From Nocardioides albertanoniae (GTDB taxonomy: Bacteria > Actinomycetota > Actinomycetes > Propionibacteriales > Nocardioidaceae): a stretch of 64,000 nucleotides of DNA. The position numbers were made by a program, and so were the translations under genes. The notes under the pieces were generated by a model, which was not told the DNA's origin, ran no database searches, and saw only the letters and a program-made list of their open reading frames with translations. The stretch is taken from assembly GCF_006716315.1 (NCBI RefSeq), contig NZ_VFOV01000001.1, positions 2,744,501-2,808,500 on the forward strand, in the 5' to 3' direction. Below are positions 40,175 through 52,359 of the stretch, piece after piece. Position 1 is the stretch's first letter. Each line of letters opens with the position of its first letter.

Positions 40175-40178
<4 letters not shown>
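38931..40178 (-). CDS. ribBA: Bifunctional DHBP synthase / GTP cyclohydrolase II
   Basis: A 415-residue fusion. The N-terminal RibB domain (about 5-210) makes 3,4-dihydroxy-2-butanone 4-phosphate from ribulose 5-phosphate and has the metal-binding [11 protein letters not shown] motif. The C-terminal RibA domain (about 215-405) opens GTP and has the zinc-binding cysteines in [21 protein letters not shown] plus [15 protein letters not shown] 40178 gives a normal-length fusion; the longer open frame upstream is only antisense overlap. It overlaps ribE by 4 bp. Confidence 0.96.
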
Positions 40179-40783
<605 letters not shown>

Positions 40784-41866
40784 CTAGCGGTCCTCTCTGT
40801 TCTGAGCTGGTGCGGCGGGCTCTAGGACGAGCCGTACGTTGGGCTGATCGCCCTCGGTCGTGGGCGCGATCACGTCGATGGATCGCACCTGCGGCCGGAA
40901 GGCGTCGGCGATGCTGGTGATGCCGAGGTCGGCGACGGCCGAGCGACCGGCACCGAGCAGGAACGGCGCGACGTAGACGACGATCTCGTCCACGAGGCCC
41001 GCTTCGAGGAAGGCGGCGGCCAGCGTGGGCCCGCCTTCGAGAAAGACATGGCGACGCTCGCGCTGCCACAGCGCGGCCAGCGCCTGGTGCGGGTCGCGGG
41101 TGCGCAGCTGCAGCGACGGCGCCTGCTCGTCGAAGACCCGCCGGTCGCCGGGGAGGTCGCGCTCCCCCATGACCACCCGCAGCGGCTGTACGCCGGCCGG
41201 CCGGTCGTCCGCGTCGCGCACCGTCAGCGCGGGGTCGTCGGCGAGGACCGTGCCGGTGCCGACCAGCATCGTGTCGCTCAGCGCCCGGAGCCGATGGGTG
41301 TCGATCCGGGCGGCACGGGAGGAGACCCAGCGTGAGGTGCCGTCGGCGGCAGCGCTGCGGCCGTCGAGCGTGGCGGCGAACTTCCAGGTGACGAACGGGC
41401 GCTGCAGCTCTGCGGCCCGGCTCCAGACCCGGTTGAGCTCGCGCGACTCGGCGGCGAAGAGGCCCTGCTCGACGTCGATGCCTGCGTCCTTCAGCCGCTC
41501 CGCTCCCCCGGCGGCGACCGGGTTGGGGTCGGGCTGCGCGTAGACGACGCGGGCGACTCCGGCATCGATCAGCGCCTGCGAGCACGGGCCGGTGCGGCCG
41601 GTGTGGTTGCACGGCTCGAGCGTGACCACCGCGGTCGCCCCTTCGGCCCGCGCGCCCGCCTTCGACAGCGCGTCCACCTCGGCGTGCGGGGTGCCGGGCC
41701 CACGGTGGAACCCCTCGGCGATCGTCGAACCGTCCGCCCCCAGGAGTACGCAGCCCACCCGCGGGTTCGGATAGGTGGCTGGTCCCGGAGATCCGATCTC
41801 AGCGGCCAGGCCCAGGGCGCGACGCATCGCACCCGAGACCGGGTCACGCTGGTCGTAGCTCTTCAT
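40784..41866 (-). CDS. ribD: Bifunctional pyrimidine deaminase / reductase
   Basis: A 360-residue protein. The N-terminal deaminase (about 12-150) has the zinc site HAEVDAL and [15 protein letters not shown]; the C-terminal reductase (about 155-350) has [16 protein letters not shown] and [20 protein letters not shown]. These are steps two and three from GTP to riboflavin. ATG 41866 has a strong GAGGGG site and lies about 100 nt downstream of the FMN riboswitch. Confidence 0.96.
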   Translation of the reverse strand: MKSYDQRDPVSGAMRRALGLAAEIGSPGPATYPNPRVGCVLLGADGSTIAEGFHRGPGTPHAEVDALSKAGARAEGATAVVTLEPCNHTGRTGPCSQALIDAGVARVVYAQPDPNPVAAGGAERLKDAGIDVEQGLFAAESRELNRVWSRAAELQRPFVTWKFAATLDGRSAAADGTSRWVSSRAARIDTHRLRALSDTMLVGTGTVLADDPALTVRDADDRPAGVQPLRVVMGERDLPGDRRVFDEQAPSLQLRTRDPHQALAALWQRERRHVFLEGGPTLAAAFLEAGLVDEIVVYVAPFLLGAGRSAVADLGITSIADAFRPQVRSIDVIAPTTEGDQPNVRLVLEPAAPAQNREDR

Positions 41867-41966
41867 CTGATCCCCTCTGGTCCGTCTCACGGACTCCGGG
41901 GTCAGGCCGAGACATCGCGCCGCGCTCCGCGAAACCAGAGCGCTCACGACGAATCGGGCTGCGTGC

Positions 41967-42116
41967 GTCTTCCCATCCGGACTTTAACCGTCGGTCCAGG
42001 ACTGAGAAGTTTCCTTCTGGCACCTGGTCAACCGATGACTGGCTGTCATCGGGTCGCGGACTTCTGGACCTTCGTCCAGTCACCGCCGGCTCGGAATTTC
42101 ACCGACCCCAGAGCAC
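41967..42116 (-). promoter_or_regulatory. FMN riboswitch (RFN element) controlling the rib operon
   Basis: On the minus strand the conserved RFN blocks appear in order: GGGGTCGGTGAAATTCCGAG near 42083-42104, CGGCGGT, AGTCCGCGACCC, GGTTGACCAGGTG and finally ACGGTTAAAGTCCGGATGGG near 41972-41991. It occupies the 5' leader of ribD. High FMN should lower rib expression, probably at translation because no clear terminator with a T-run follows. Confidence 0.96.
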
Positions 42117-42154
42117 GCGAGCACAAGCTCGTCTTTCTCCAGTGTGCCACACGG

Positions 42155-42181
42155 TGACAGAGACATGTCAGACAGATGTCA
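42155..42181. promoter_or_regulatory. Candidate operator upstream of the acyl-CoA ligase gene
   Basis: TGACA (42155-42159) is followed by TGTCA at 42166-42170 and again at 42177-42181, making TGACA-N6-TGTCA with an extra half site. It lies 24 bp upstream of the start codon. The binding protein is unknown. Confidence 0.4.
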
Positions 42182-42204
42182 GTGATGAGACTCACGCTGG
42201 ATCC

Positions 42205-43764
42205 ATGACCACCACCATGTACTGGACCCAAGGACTGCACCGCTCGGTGCAGCAGCAGCCCGACGAGCCGGCCACGATCTTCGGCGACCGGACCCGCACG
42301 TTCGCCGAGCAGGCCGACCGCGTGGCCCGGCTCGCCGGCGCCCTGCGCGACCTCGGCGTGCGCGACGGCGCCCGGGTCGGCATCCTCGGCCTCAACTCCG
42401 ACCGCTACACCGAGGTGCTCCTTGCCATCGCTTGGGCGGACGGCATCTTCAACGTCCTCGACACGATGCGGAGCCCGGCCGAGATGGCGCCGATGCTGGC
42501 CGAGTCCGAGACCCGCGTCCTCTTCGTCGACGACACCTTCGCGGCGGCCGCACCCATGATCCGCGAGGCCTACCCGGGGCTGCGCACCGTCGTGCACATG
42601 GGTGAGGGGCCGACCCCGTTCGACATGCCCGGCTTCGAGGACCTCATCGCGGCCAGCGCTCCGGTCGCCGACGCCCGCCGCGGCGGCGACGCGACCGCCG
42701 GGCTCGTGCACACCGGTGGCACCACCGGCCTGCCCAAGACGGTGATGCACTCCCACCGCAGCATGATCAACATCGTGCTCGGTCTCGGTGCCTCCATCCC
42801 CGACTTCGTCAGCCCGGGCACCCGGCTCCTCCAGCTCACCCCGATGTCCCACATCTCCGGGGTGGGGTCGAGCCTGGCGATGTCGCAGTTCGGTCGCACC
42901 TTCGTGCCGATGCCCCGCTTCGAGCCGGCCGCGGTCCTGGAGCACGTGGACCGCCACCGCATCACCGCGATGTTCATCGTGCCCACGATGCTGCAGCTGG
43001 TCATCGACCACCCCGAGGCCGCGAGCCACGATCTGAGCAGCCTGCGGCAGGTGTTCTACGGCGCCTCCCCCATGACCGAGTCCGTCCTGGAGCGTTCGAT
43101 GGCCGCCCTTCCCGGCGTCGCCTTCGCACAGCTCTACGCGATGAGCGAGGCCATGTCGCCTACGATCCTGACCGGCGACGACCACCGTCCCGGGCCCCAG
43201 CGGGCCTCGGCCGGCCGCGCCAGCGTCATCTCCGAGGTGCGCGTCGTCGATGCCGAGGACGACGACGTCGCCCCGGGCGTCGAGGGCGAGATCCTGCTGC
43301 GCGGTGCGGGCGACATGCAGGGCTACTGGGACGACCCGGTGGCGACCGACCACATCCGGCGCGGTGGCTGGACGCACACCGGCGACGTCGGACGCCTCGA
43401 CGAGGATGGCTACCTCTATGTCGTCGACCGGCTCAAGGACATGATCATCGTCGACGGTGACAACGTGCACTCGGCCGAGGTCGAGAACGCGCTCTCCTCC
43501 CACCCCGATGTCGCCACCTGCGCCGTCATCGGCATGCCGGACGGCGAGACCGGCGAGAAGGTGCACGCCGTGGTCGTCCTCCACCCGGGCGCCGAGCCCG
43601 ACGAGGAGCGGCTGCGCAAGCACTGCGCCTCCCTGGTCTCCGGCTTCAAGGTGCCCGCCGGCTGGGAGTTCGTCGAGGCGCTGCCGACCACGCCGACAGG
43701 AAAGGTCCTCAAGCGGTCGCTCCGCGAGAGTCACTGGCGCGACCGGGAACGGCAGATCAACTGA
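42205..43764 (+). CDS. AMP-binding acyl-CoA synthetase/ligase
   Basis: A 519-residue ANL-superfamily enzyme that would adenylate a carboxylic acid and transfer it to CoA. The P-loop GLVHTGGTTGLPKTVMHSH is near 170, the A5 motif YAMSEAMSP near 313 (Y-x-x-S-E replacing the usual YGxTE), the A7 THTGDVGRLDEDGYLYVVDRLKDMI near 390 and the catalytic Lys in PTTPTGKVLKRSL near 500. ATG 42205 was preferred over an upstream start that runs through the operator-like repeats. Chain-length specificity is unknown. Confidence 0.9.
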   Translation: MTTTMYWTQGLHRSVQQQPDEPATIFGDRTRTFAEQADRVARLAGALRDLGVRDGARVGILGLNSDRYTEVLLAIAWADGIFNVLDTMRSPAEMAPMLAESETRVLFVDDTFAAAAPMIREAYPGLRTVVHMGEGPTPFDMPGFEDLIAASAPVADARRGGDATAGLVHTGGTTGLPKTVMHSHRSMINIVLGLGASIPDFVSPGTRLLQLTPMSHISGVGSSLAMSQFGRTFVPMPRFEPAAVLEHVDRHRITAMFIVPTMLQLVIDHPEAASHDLSSLRQVFYGASPMTESVLERSMAALPGVAFAQLYAMSEAMSPTILTGDDHRPGPQRASAGRASVISEVRVVDAEDDDVAPGVEGEILLRGAGDMQGYWDDPVATDHIRRGGWTHTGDVGRLDEDGYLYVVDRLKDMIIVDGDNVHSAEVENALSSHPDVATCAVIGMPDGETGEKVHAVVVLHPGAEPDEERLRKHCASLVSGFKVPAGWEFVEALPTTPTGKVLKRSLRESHWRDRERQIN

Positions 43765-43814
43765 CCTGCGCGATCCGGCGCCCGGACGTAAAGTGGGGGA
43801 CGTTTCGGGACGAG

Positions 43815-46800
43815 GTGGTCAGCGTGCGATTCGAGGTGCTCGGTCCGCTCCACCTGTCCCGTGACGGGCGCCGGTCACCGGTCACCGGCACGTTGCGCCG
43901 CAACCTGCTCGCCCTCCTGCTGGTCCACGCCAACCGCCCGGTGTCGGCCGAGGCGCTGACCGAGTCGTTGTGGGGCGAGGAGGCGTCGGTGCGCCTGCAC
44001 ACCCACGTGCACCGGCTGCGGTCCGTGCTCGAGGACCCCGACCGCATCTCCTGGGACCAGTCGGGCTACCGGCTACGGGTCGACCCCGACGAGTGCGATG
44101 CCGCCCGGTTCGAGGAGCTGGTCCGAGAGGCGGCCGATGCTGCTCCGGACCAGGCCTCCGCCCTGCTGCGAGAGGCGCTGGACCTGTGGCGAGGACCGGC
44201 GTACGCCGGGGTCGAGCTGCTCGAGGTGACCGAGGAGGCAGCGCGGCTCGAGGAACGCAGGGCCGACGCGACCGAGGCGCTCTACGCCGCCGAGCTGGGT
44301 CGCGGACGGCACGCCGAGGTCGCCGGCGAGCTCGGCGAGGCGGCGCGGCGACACCCGCTGCGGGAGCGGATGCACGTGCTCTTGATGACGGCGCTGCACC
44401 GCAGCGGACGGTCGGCGGACGCGCTCGCCGCCTACCGCGACGCCCGGGAGGTCCTGGCGACCGAGCTCGGGCTCGACCCGGGGCCCGAGCTGCGGGCAGC
44501 GGAGCAGGCGGTCCTCGACGGTCGGCCCCTCGGCGTCCAGCTCGCGCCCCCGACCCACCCGCGCTCCCGGTCCCTGGCTCCGGCGCCACCGGCACAGCTC
44601 CCGCACGCGCCGGCCGGTTTCGTCGGACGTACGGCCCACCTCTCCGCGCTCGGCGGCCTGCTGCGCGAGACCTCGCCGCTGCTGGTCGCCGCCGTGGTCG
44701 GCGGTGGCGGGGTCGGCAAGACCGCGCTCGCGCTGACCTGGTCGCACCAGGTCAAGGACCGGTTCCCCGACGGCCAGCTCTACGCCGACCTCCGCGGCTT
44801 CGGGCCCGACGAGGCCAGGTCTTCGGCCGAGGTGCTCGCCGGGTTCCTGCGCACCCTCGGCGTCGACGGCAACTCGATCCCCGAGGACGCCGCCGAGCGG
44901 GCGGCCCGGTTCCGCACACTGACCGAGGGCAGGCGGCTGCTGATCGTGCTCGACAACGCGCGCTCGGCCCAGCACGTGCGCCCGCTCCTGCCGGGGTCGG
45001 AGACATGTCGGGTCGTGGTGACCAGCCGCGACTCGCTCTCCGGGCTGGTGGCCAAGGAGGGTGTGCACCGGATCGACCTGGCCCGGATGACCGGCAGCGA
45101 GTCGGTCCAGCTGCTCACCTCGCTCCTCGAGGACGGGTCCGAACGACCCGAGCACGACTCCGACCCCGACGCCATCTCCGAGCTCGCCGCGATGTGCGCG
45201 GGGGTCCCGCTGGCGCTACGCATCGCCGCCGAGCGTCTCCGCGAGACGGCGGGACATCGGGTGATCGACCTCGTCACCGACCTCGCCGACCACGCGGCTC
45301 GTCTCGACGTGCTCGACGGCGGCGACGAGGAGACCTCGCTGCGAGCGGTCTTCGACGCCTCCTACCGGTTCCTGCCGGTCGGGGCGGGGCGTGTCTTCCG
45401 GCTGTTCGGGATCCATCCCGGCCCCGACTGCGACCTCGCCGCTCTCGCCGCGCTCGCCGGCGAAGGCCTCTCCCTCACCCGGCGCCACGTCCAGGCGCTG
45501 GTGCGCGCCAACCTCGTCGAGGAGTGCGGGCCGAGACGCTTCGGGCTGCACGACCTGCTCTGGACCTACGCCGCCGAGCTGGCCGACGCGGCGGACTCGC
45601 CCGAGGAGCGAGCGGACGCCCTGGGGCGGCTGCTGGACCACTACCTGACCGAGGCCAACCGTGCCTCGACGATCATCTTCCCCGAGGAGGCCGAGACGGT
45701 CGCGTCGACGACCGGCAGACCGACGTACGCCGACGGGATGCGCTGGCTCGACTCCGAACGGGCCGGCCTGCTGCGGGCGTGCGGGCCCGCCGTCGAGATC
45801 GGGCGCGGAGACTACGTCACCGGTCTCTCCGCGATCCTGACGTGGTATCTGGACGTCGCCGGCTATCTCGACGACGCCCGGGCCCTGCACGAGCAGGCGC
45901 TCGAGGTCGCGCGCGAGGCCCGCGACCCGGTCGCCGCCGGGACGGCGCTGCGCGGTGCCGGCCTGGTGCACTTCCGCGCCCGCCGCTACGCCGAGAGCAC
46001 CCGCCTCACCGAGCGCGCGCTGACCCTGCACCAGGAGGCGGGCGCGACGATCCAGGCGGCGACGACGCTCAACTGCCTCGGTGTCCTCTACGGCTTCAGC
46101 GGCAGGACCGAGGAGTCCGAGCGAGCATTCGTGGGCTCCATCGACCTCTACCAGGAGATCGAGCCCGGCTGGCTGATGGCCTACCGCCCACTGACCAGCC
46201 TCGGGCTGCTGCACCGGCGCCGGGGCAACCTCGAGGAGGCCGAGGGACTGCTCCAGGAGGCCTACGCCCGCGCCGTGGACGCCGGGCTGCTCGTCGGGCA
46301 GGCCCACGCTGCGTACGGCTTGGCGGGCGTGCACCGCGACCGGGATCGGCTGGGCGTCGCGCTCGAGCTCGCCCGACGCGCGCTCGACCTCGCGCAGCAG
46401 GCACGCTTCCGCCTGCTCGAAGGGCTCTGCCTGGTGCGCCTCGGCAGCATCTGGACCCGGCTGCTCGACCACGGCGAGGCCCACCGCGGCTACCAGCGCG
46501 CGCTCGAGATCGGCACCTCGATCGGGAGCCGCCAGCTACGGGCGCAGGCGCTCAACGGTGACGCCGAGACCTACGTCGCCGAGCGGCTCGACCGGCAGGC
46601 GGCCGCGACGTTTCGCGAGTCGCTCGAGATCACCGGCTACCGCGGCGCCGAGTACGAACGCGCCCGGGCCCACGCCGGGCTGGGCGCGGCGAGCACCAAC
46701 CTGGGCGAGACGGTCGCCGCCGCCGAGCACTGGCAGGAGGCGTACGCCCTGTTTCGGCGTCTCGATGCCGTCGAGGCCGACGCGGCTCAGGTCGAGCTGG

Positions 46801-46856
46801 CCGAGGCCCGCTCGCGCAGCGCGGTGATCATCGCGTCGGGGTCGTCGGCGGAGTAG
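43815..46856 (+). CDS. AfsR/SARP-family STAND transcriptional regulator
   Basis: A 1013-residue activator. Residues 1-92 are an OmpR-like winged helix ([13 protein letters not shown] ... RRNLLALLL), about 95-235 a BTAD domain, about 265-560 an NB-ARC NTPase with Walker A GGGGVGKT at 296-303 and Walker B LLIVLDNA near 375, and about 640-1000 TPR repeats. It matches the classical AfsR layout more closely than the first STAND regulator at 4-7 kb. Start may be GTG 43815 or GTG 43824. No obvious biosynthetic cluster is adjacent. Its last 70 bp overlap the 3' end of the convergent rpe. Confidence 0.9.
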   Translation: MVSVRFEVLGPLHLSRDGRRSPVTGTLRRNLLALLLVHANRPVSAEALTESLWGEEASVRLHTHVHRLRSVLEDPDRISWDQSGYRLRVDPDECDAARFEELVREAADAAPDQASALLREALDLWRGPAYAGVELLEVTEEAARLEERRADATEALYAAELGRGRHAEVAGELGEAARRHPLRERMHVLLMTALHRSGRSADALAAYRDAREVLATELGLDPGPELRAAEQAVLDGRPLGVQLAPPTHPRSRSLAPAPPAQLPHAPAGFVGRTAHLSALGGLLRETSPLLVAAVVGGGGVGKTALALTWSHQVKDRFPDGQLYADLRGFGPDEARSSAEVLAGFLRTLGVDGNSIPEDAAERAARFRTLTEGRRLLIVLDNARSAQHVRPLLPGSETCRVVVTSRDSLSGLVAKEGVHRIDLARMTGSESVQLLTSLLEDGSERPEHDSDPDAISELAAMCAGVPLALRIAAERLRETAGHRVIDLVTDLADHAARLDVLDGGDEETSLRAVFDASYRFLPVGAGRVFRLFGIHPGPDCDLAALAALAGEGLSLTRRHVQALVRANLVEECGPRRFGLHDLLWTYAAELADAADSPEERADALGRLLDHYLTEANRASTIIFPEEAETVASTTGRPTYADGMRWLDSERAGLLRACGPAVEIGRGDYVTGLSAILTWYLDVAGYLDDARALHEQALEVAREARDPVAAGTALRGAGLVHFRARRYAESTRLTERALTLHQEAGATIQAATTLNCLGVLYGFSGRTEESERAFVGSIDLYQEIEPGWLMAYRPLTSLGLLHRRRGNLEEAEGLLQEAYARAVDAGLLVGQAHAAYGLAGVHRDRDRLGVALELARRALDLAQQARFRLLEGLCLVRLGSIWTRLLDHGEAHRGYQRALEIGTSIGSRQLRAQALNGDAETYVAERLDRQAAATFRESLEITGYRGAEYERARAHAGLGAASTNLGETVAAAEHWQEAYALFRRLDAVEADAAQVELAEARSRSAVIIASGSSAE

Positions 46857-47443
46857 ACCGCCGAGCCCGCGACGAACACGTCGGCGCCGGCATCGGCGCA
46901 GCGCTCGATGGTCTCCAGCGAGACGCCGCCGTCGACCTGCAGCCACGTCTCGACGCCGGCCCTGTCCATCATCGCGCGCGCCCGGCGGATCTTCGGCAGC
47001 ACCATGTCGAGGAACTTCTGTCCCCCGAAGCCGGGCTCCACGGTCATCAGCAGGACCATGTCGAGCTCGGAGAGCATGTCTTCATAGGGCTCGATGGGGG
47101 TGGCGGGCTTGAGCGCCATCGACGCCCGAGCGCCCTTCGCCCGGATCTCGCGGGCCAGCCGCACCGGAGCCTTGGTCGCCTCGACGTGGAAGGTCACCGA
47201 GCCGCAGCCGGCCTCGACGTAGGCGGGCGCCTCGCGGTCGGCGTTCTCGATCATCAGGTGGGCGTCGAGCGGCGTGTCCGTGGACCGGGCAAGCGCCTCG
47301 ACCATCGCCGGCCCGAAGGTCAGGTTGGGCACGAAGTGGTTGTCCATCACGTCGACGTGGATCCAGTCGGCGTCAGGGATCCTGGCCACCTCCGCCCCGA
47401 GGGCTGCGAAGTCGGCGTTGAGGATGGAAGGGGTGATCTGCAT
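46787..47443 (-). CDS. rpe: Ribulose-phosphate 3-epimerase
   Basis: A 218-residue TIM-barrel enzyme interconverting ribulose 5-phosphate and xylulose 5-phosphate in the pentose phosphate pathway. It has the start [12 protein letters not shown], the metal-site strands [19 protein letters not shown] near 25-45 and DAHLMIEN, the [10 protein letters not shown] loop near 138 and [10 protein letters not shown] near 173. GTG 47449 would add two residues. Its C-terminal coding region overlaps the end of the convergent AfsR-like gene by 70 bp. Confidence 0.96.
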   Translation of the reverse strand: MQITPSILNADFAALGAEVARIPDADWIHVDVMDNHFVPNLTFGPAMVEALARSTDTPLDAHLMIENADREAPAYVEAGCGSVTFHVEATKAPVRLAREIRAKGARASMALKPATPIEPYEDMLSELDMVLLMTVEPGFGGQKFLDMVLPKIRRARAMMDRAGVETWLQVDGGVSLETIERCADAGADVFVAGSAVYSADDPDAMITALRERASASST

Positions 47444-47546
47444 GGCCACGAGAGGACCCTAGTTGGTCTCGGTCGGATAAATAACGACGCACTCCGCCCG
47501 CCACGGCCCGAATTGATCGCTAGGGTGCCGGGCACGACGTCGCGTC

Positions 47547-47562
47547 TGTGACCCAGGTCACT
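47547..47562. promoter_or_regulatory. CRP/GlxR-type site upstream of the oligopeptide ABC operon
   Basis: TGTGACCCAGGTCACT fits TGTGA-N6-TCAC(A), the CRP/GlxR palindrome, with one mismatch at the last base. It ends 66 bp before the binding-protein start, a typical activator position. Confidence 0.6.
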
Positions 47563-47628
47563 TTCGGCGCCGAGGCACCCATCCCGGGTCGCTGACCAGA
47601 CTGGTCTACGAACAAGCGAGGTTTAGCG

Positions 47629-49278
47629 ATGAGAATCTCCCGGAGAATCCTTCCGGCTGTCGCGGCAGGAGCCTTGGCGCTCTCGCTCGCGGCCTGCGCA
47701 CAGTCCGAGCGTGGCGGTGCTGGGGGCTCGACCCTCACCTTCGGCGCGGCAGGTGCGCCCTCCACCTTCGACCCCTTCTACGCCACCGACGGCGAGACCT
47801 TCCGCATCTCGCGGCAGATCTTCGACACCCTGATCGACTCCAAGCCGGGCACCTCCGAGATCGAGCCCGCCCTCGCCGAGAGCTGGGAGCCGGACGAGTC
47901 CGGCACCAAGTGGACCTTCAAGCTCCGCGACGACGTCACCTTCATCGACGGCGAACCGTTCAACGGCGAGGCGGTCTGCGCAAACCTGGAGCGGATGTAC
48001 GACCAGGGTGCCGACGGCCAGACCGCCGCCGAGTACTGGGGCTCCTTCTTCGGAGGCTTCAAGAACGACGCGGAGAAGGACCCCTCGCTCTACAAGGGCT
48101 GCGAGGCGCCCGACGAGACCACCGCGGTGATCACCATCGACCGCGCGACCGCGAGCTTCCCGACACTGCTGTCGCAGACCTCGTTCTCGATGCAGTCGCC
48201 CAAGGCGATGGAGGAGGGCGACGCCAACGGCATCAAGGCGGCCGGCGAAGGCTTCACCTTCCCCGAGAACGCCAAGAACCCGGTCGGCACCGGCGCGTTC
48301 AAGCTGGAGAAGTACGACGAGGCCAACGGCACCGTGACCCTGGTCCGCAACGACGACTACTGGGGTGAGGCCGCCAAGTCCGAGAAGCTCGTCTTCCGGA
48401 TCATCCCCGACGAGTCCACCCGCCGCCAGGAGCTCGAGGCGGGCTCGATCAACGGCTACGACCTGCCCAACCCGGTCGACTGGAACTCGCTGGAGGAGAA
48501 CGGCAACCAGGTCGAGATCCGCGACCCGTTCAACATCCTCTACCTCGGCCTGAACCTGAAGGACAAGAAGTTCCACGACCTCAAGGTCCGTCAGGCGATC
48601 TACCACGCGCTCAACCGCGAGGAGCTGGTCAAGTCCCAGCTGCCCGAGGGGGCCACGGTCGCGACCCAGTTCATGCCCGACACGGTCGCCGGCTACAACA
48701 AGGACCTCGAGCCGTACGCCTACGACCCGGAGAAGTCGAAGCAGCTGCTCAAGGAGGCCGGAGCCGAGGGGCTCGAGATGACCTTCGCGTTCCCGACCGA
48801 GGTCAGCCGGCCGTACATGCCGGACCCGTCCACGATCTATGACGCCCTGCGCGCCGACCTCGAGGCCGTCGGCATCACGGTGAAGGCGGTCTCGGCACCG
48901 TGGACGGCCTACACCGACAACGTCACCGCCGGTAAGTACGACGCACACATCCTCGGCTGGACCGGCGACTTCAACGATGCGTACAACTTCCTCGGCTCGT
49001 TCTTCACCGAACCCGTCGCCAACGACTTCAAGACCTCGAACATCTCCTGGGGCAAGAAGCTGTCCGACGACCTGAAGGCCGCCGACTCCATCGTCGACGA
49101 GGCCGAGCGTACGAAGCGGTATGAGGAGCTCAACGAGCAGATCATGACCGAGTATCTGCCCGGCTTCCCGATCAGCCACTCCCCGCCGGCCATCGTGGTC
49201 GACGCCGACACCAAGGGTCTGGTGCCCAGCCCCCTGACCGCGGAGGACTTCGCACCGGTCTCCGTCGGGGGCGAGTAG
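47629..49278 (+). CDS. Peptide/nickel-type ABC substrate-binding lipoprotein (DppA-like)
   Basis: A 549-residue family-5 extracellular binding protein. The signal peptide ends with lipobox LAAC, Cys23. Conserved landmarks are STFDPFYATDGETFRISRQIFDTL near 44, LAESWEPDESGTKWTFKLRDDVTF near 82, VGTGAFKLEKYDEANG near 222 and RQAIYHALNREELV near 320. It delivers an oligopeptide or similar ligand to the permeases encoded next. An 83-bp gap with an imperfect CGGTCGAGC/GCTCGACCG repeat separates it from the permease gene. Confidence 0.93.
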   Translation: MRISRRILPAVAAGALALSLAACAQSERGGAGGSTLTFGAAGAPSTFDPFYATDGETFRISRQIFDTLIDSKPGTSEIEPALAESWEPDESGTKWTFKLRDDVTFIDGEPFNGEAVCANLERMYDQGADGQTAAEYWGSFFGGFKNDAEKDPSLYKGCEAPDETTAVITIDRATASFPTLLSQTSFSMQSPKAMEEGDANGIKAAGEGFTFPENAKNPVGTGAFKLEKYDEANGTVTLVRNDDYWGEAAKSEKLVFRIIPDESTRRQELEAGSINGYDLPNPVDWNSLEENGNQVEIRDPFNILYLGLNLKDKKFHDLKVRQAIYHALNREELVKSQLPEGATVATQFMPDTVAGYNKDLEPYAYDPEKSKQLLKEAGAEGLEMTFAFPTEVSRPYMPDPSTIYDALRADLEAVGITVKAVSAPWTAYTDNVTAGKYDAHILGWTGDFNDAYNFLGSFFTEPVANDFKTSNISWGKKLSDDLKAADSIVDEAERTKRYEELNEQIMTEYLPGFPISHSPPAIVVDADTKGLVPSPLTAEDFAPVSVGGE

Positions 49279-49361
49279 CCCACATCCGCCGGTCGAGCCC
49301 GCGAGCCCAGCTTGCGGCTCGACCGGCGCTGCCGCTCACGCATCAGCACCAAGGAGAGAAC

Positions 49362-50372
49362 TTGCTCAGATTCGTCCTACGCCGCCTGCTGCAGATGGTG
49401 GGCGTGATGGTCGTGCTCTCCTTCCTCATCTTCGCCTGGCTGCGCGCCCTTCCCGGCGGCCCGGTCTCCGCGATCCTCGGCGAGCGCGCGACCCCCGCCA
49501 CCCGAGCCGCGCTGGAGAAGACCTTCGGGCTCGACAAGCCGATCTGGGAGCAGTATCTGCTCTTCCTCGGCCGGATCGTGCACGGTGACTTCGGCGCCTC
49601 GATCCGGGTGCAGGCGGGGACCGACGCGCTGGAGATCTTCTTCGACCGGCTGCCCGGCACCATCGAGCTGACCACGTTCGCCCTGGTCATCGCGATCTCG
49701 ATCGGGGTGCCGCTCGGTTACCTGGCGGCCCGGCGCCGCGCCACCTTCCTCGACAACTCCTCGATCGTGGTCTCGCTGGTGGGCGTCGCGGTGCCGGTCT
49801 TCTTCCTGGCGTTCCTGCTCAAGTACGTCTTCGCGGTCCAGCTCGGCTGGCTGCCGGTCTCGGGCCGTCAGACGCCGACGATCGACGCCACCCACATCAC
49901 CAACTTCTTCATATTCGACGGGCTGATCACCGGCGAGTACGACGCCGCCTGGGACGCGTTCCTGCACCTGATCCTGCCGGGCATCGCGCTCTCCTCGATC
50001 CCGTTCGCGATCATCTTCCGGATCACCCGGGCCTCCGTCCTGGAGGTGCTGGACGAGGACTACGTACGCACCGCCGAGGCCAAGGGGCTGACCGCGCGCG
50101 TCATCCGTGGCCGCCATGTGCTGCGCAACGCGATGCTGCCGGTCACGACCGTGATCGGCCTGCAGGTCGGCAGCCTCCTGGCCGGCGCGGTGCTGACCGA
50201 GCGGGTCTTCTCCTTCCGCGGGGTCGGGGACGCCCTCGCCGTCGCCTCGACCGAGCGCGACTACGCGGTGCTGCAGATGCTGATCATCGCGGCCGCGGCG
50301 GTCTACGTGGTCGTCAACCTGCTGGTCGACGTCGCCTACGCCATCATCGACCCCCGCGTACGGACGAGGTGA
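49362..50372 (+). CDS. Peptide ABC transporter permease, DppB-like
   Basis: A 336-residue permease with about six transmembrane helices, beginning LRFVLRRLLQMVGVMVVLSFLIF as DppB/OppB do. The coupling EAA loop VRTAEAKGLTARVIRGRHVLRNAMLPVTT lies near 228-256. TTG 49362 has an AAGGAGA site. Its stop overlaps the next start (GTGA). Confidence 0.93.
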   Translation: MLRFVLRRLLQMVGVMVVLSFLIFAWLRALPGGPVSAILGERATPATRAALEKTFGLDKPIWEQYLLFLGRIVHGDFGASIRVQAGTDALEIFFDRLPGTIELTTFALVIAISIGVPLGYLAARRRATFLDNSSIVVSLVGVAVPVFFLAFLLKYVFAVQLGWLPVSGRQTPTIDATHITNFFIFDGLITGEYDAAWDAFLHLILPGIALSSIPFAIIFRITRASVLEVLDEDYVRTAEAKGLTARVIRGRHVLRNAMLPVTTVIGLQVGSLLAGAVLTERVFSFRGVGDALAVASTERDYAVLQMLIIAAAAVYVVVNLLVDVAYAIIDPRVRTR

Positions 50373-51346
50373 GCGTGATGAACCTGATCTCCCCGAAGAA
50401 GACGCGCATCGACACCCTGGCGGCCTCGGTCGCCGAGGTGGAGGTGGCCGAGGCCGGCACGGTGAGGGACACCGGCGGCGAGTCGTTGCTGGCCGGCGCC
50501 TGGCGCCGGCTGCGCCGCAACCCGATCTTCCTGATCGGGCTCACCCTCACCGCGCTGTTCGTGCTGCTCGCGATCATCTCGCCGTGGCTGGCGCCCTGGG
50601 ACCCGGCGGCGCAGCCCCTGATCGACAAGGTCGAACGGCAGTCCAACCCGGTGCCCGGCCCCGAGCCCGGCTTCCCGCTGGGTGGCGACAACCGAGGCCG
50701 CGACCTGCTCTCCCGCGTCCTGGTCGGGTCGCAGCAGACCCTGGTCGTCGGTGTCCTGGCGACGCTGATCGGGCTGGCCGGTGGGCTCGTGCTCGGCACC
50801 CTGGCCGGCGCCTTCGGCGGCTGGGTCGACGCCCTGGTCATGCGCATCGTCGACGTGATGCTCTCGATTCCCGGCCTGCTGCTCGCCTTCTCCCTGGCCG
50901 CGCTGGCCGCCCGGCCGAGCCAGTGGACGGTGATCATCGCGATCGCGGTCGTCCAGATCCCGATCTTCTCCCGGTTGCTGCGCGGCTCGATGCTCGCCCA
51001 GCGGCACAGCGACCATGTGCTCGCGGCACGGGCCCTCGGCGTACGTCCGGCCTCGATCGTGCTGCGGCACATGCTGCCCAACTCGCTGGGGCCGGTGATC
51101 GTGCAGTCGACGCTGGTCGTGGCCACCTCGATCATCGACGCCGCGGCGCTCTCCTTCCTCGGCCTCGGCAACCCCGACGACCGGCGACCGGAGTGGGGCC
51201 AGATGCTGGGCGCCTCGCAGCAGTACCTCAACGAGCATCCGCACCTCGCCTTCTGGCCGGCCGGCTGCATCATCGTGGTCGCGCTCGGCTTCACCCTGAT
51301 GGGCGAGTCGCTGCGCGAAGCCCTCGACCCGAAGAGCAGGAGGTGA
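50369..51346 (+). CDS. Peptide ABC transporter permease, DppC-like
   Basis: A 325-residue permease with an extended cytoplasmic N-terminus, about six helices and the DppC-type N-terminal segment AWRRLRRNPIFLIGLTLTALFVLLAII near 45. The coupling loop VLAARALGVRPASIVLRHMLPNSLGPVIV lies near 215-243. It pairs with the DppB-like protein. GTG start overlapping the previous stop by 4 bp. Confidence 0.93.
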   Translation: MSVMNLISPKKTRIDTLAASVAEVEVAEAGTVRDTGGESLLAGAWRRLRRNPIFLIGLTLTALFVLLAIISPWLAPWDPAAQPLIDKVERQSNPVPGPEPGFPLGGDNRGRDLLSRVLVGSQQTLVVGVLATLIGLAGGLVLGTLAGAFGGWVDALVMRIVDVMLSIPGLLLAFSLAALAARPSQWTVIIAIAVVQIPIFSRLLRGSMLAQRHSDHVLAARALGVRPASIVLRHMLPNSLGPVIVQSTLVVATSIIDAAALSFLGLGNPDDRRPEWGQMLGASQQYLNEHPHLAFWPAGCIIVVALGFTLMGESLREALDPKSRR

Positions 51347-51351
51347 GGCTC

Positions 51352-52355
<1,004 letters not shown>

Positions 52356-52359
<4 letters not shown>

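Noticed and set aside
42083..42104. Possible short coding start before the acyl-CoA ligase
   Set aside because: The sequence is the conserved 5' block of the FMN riboswitch on the other strand.
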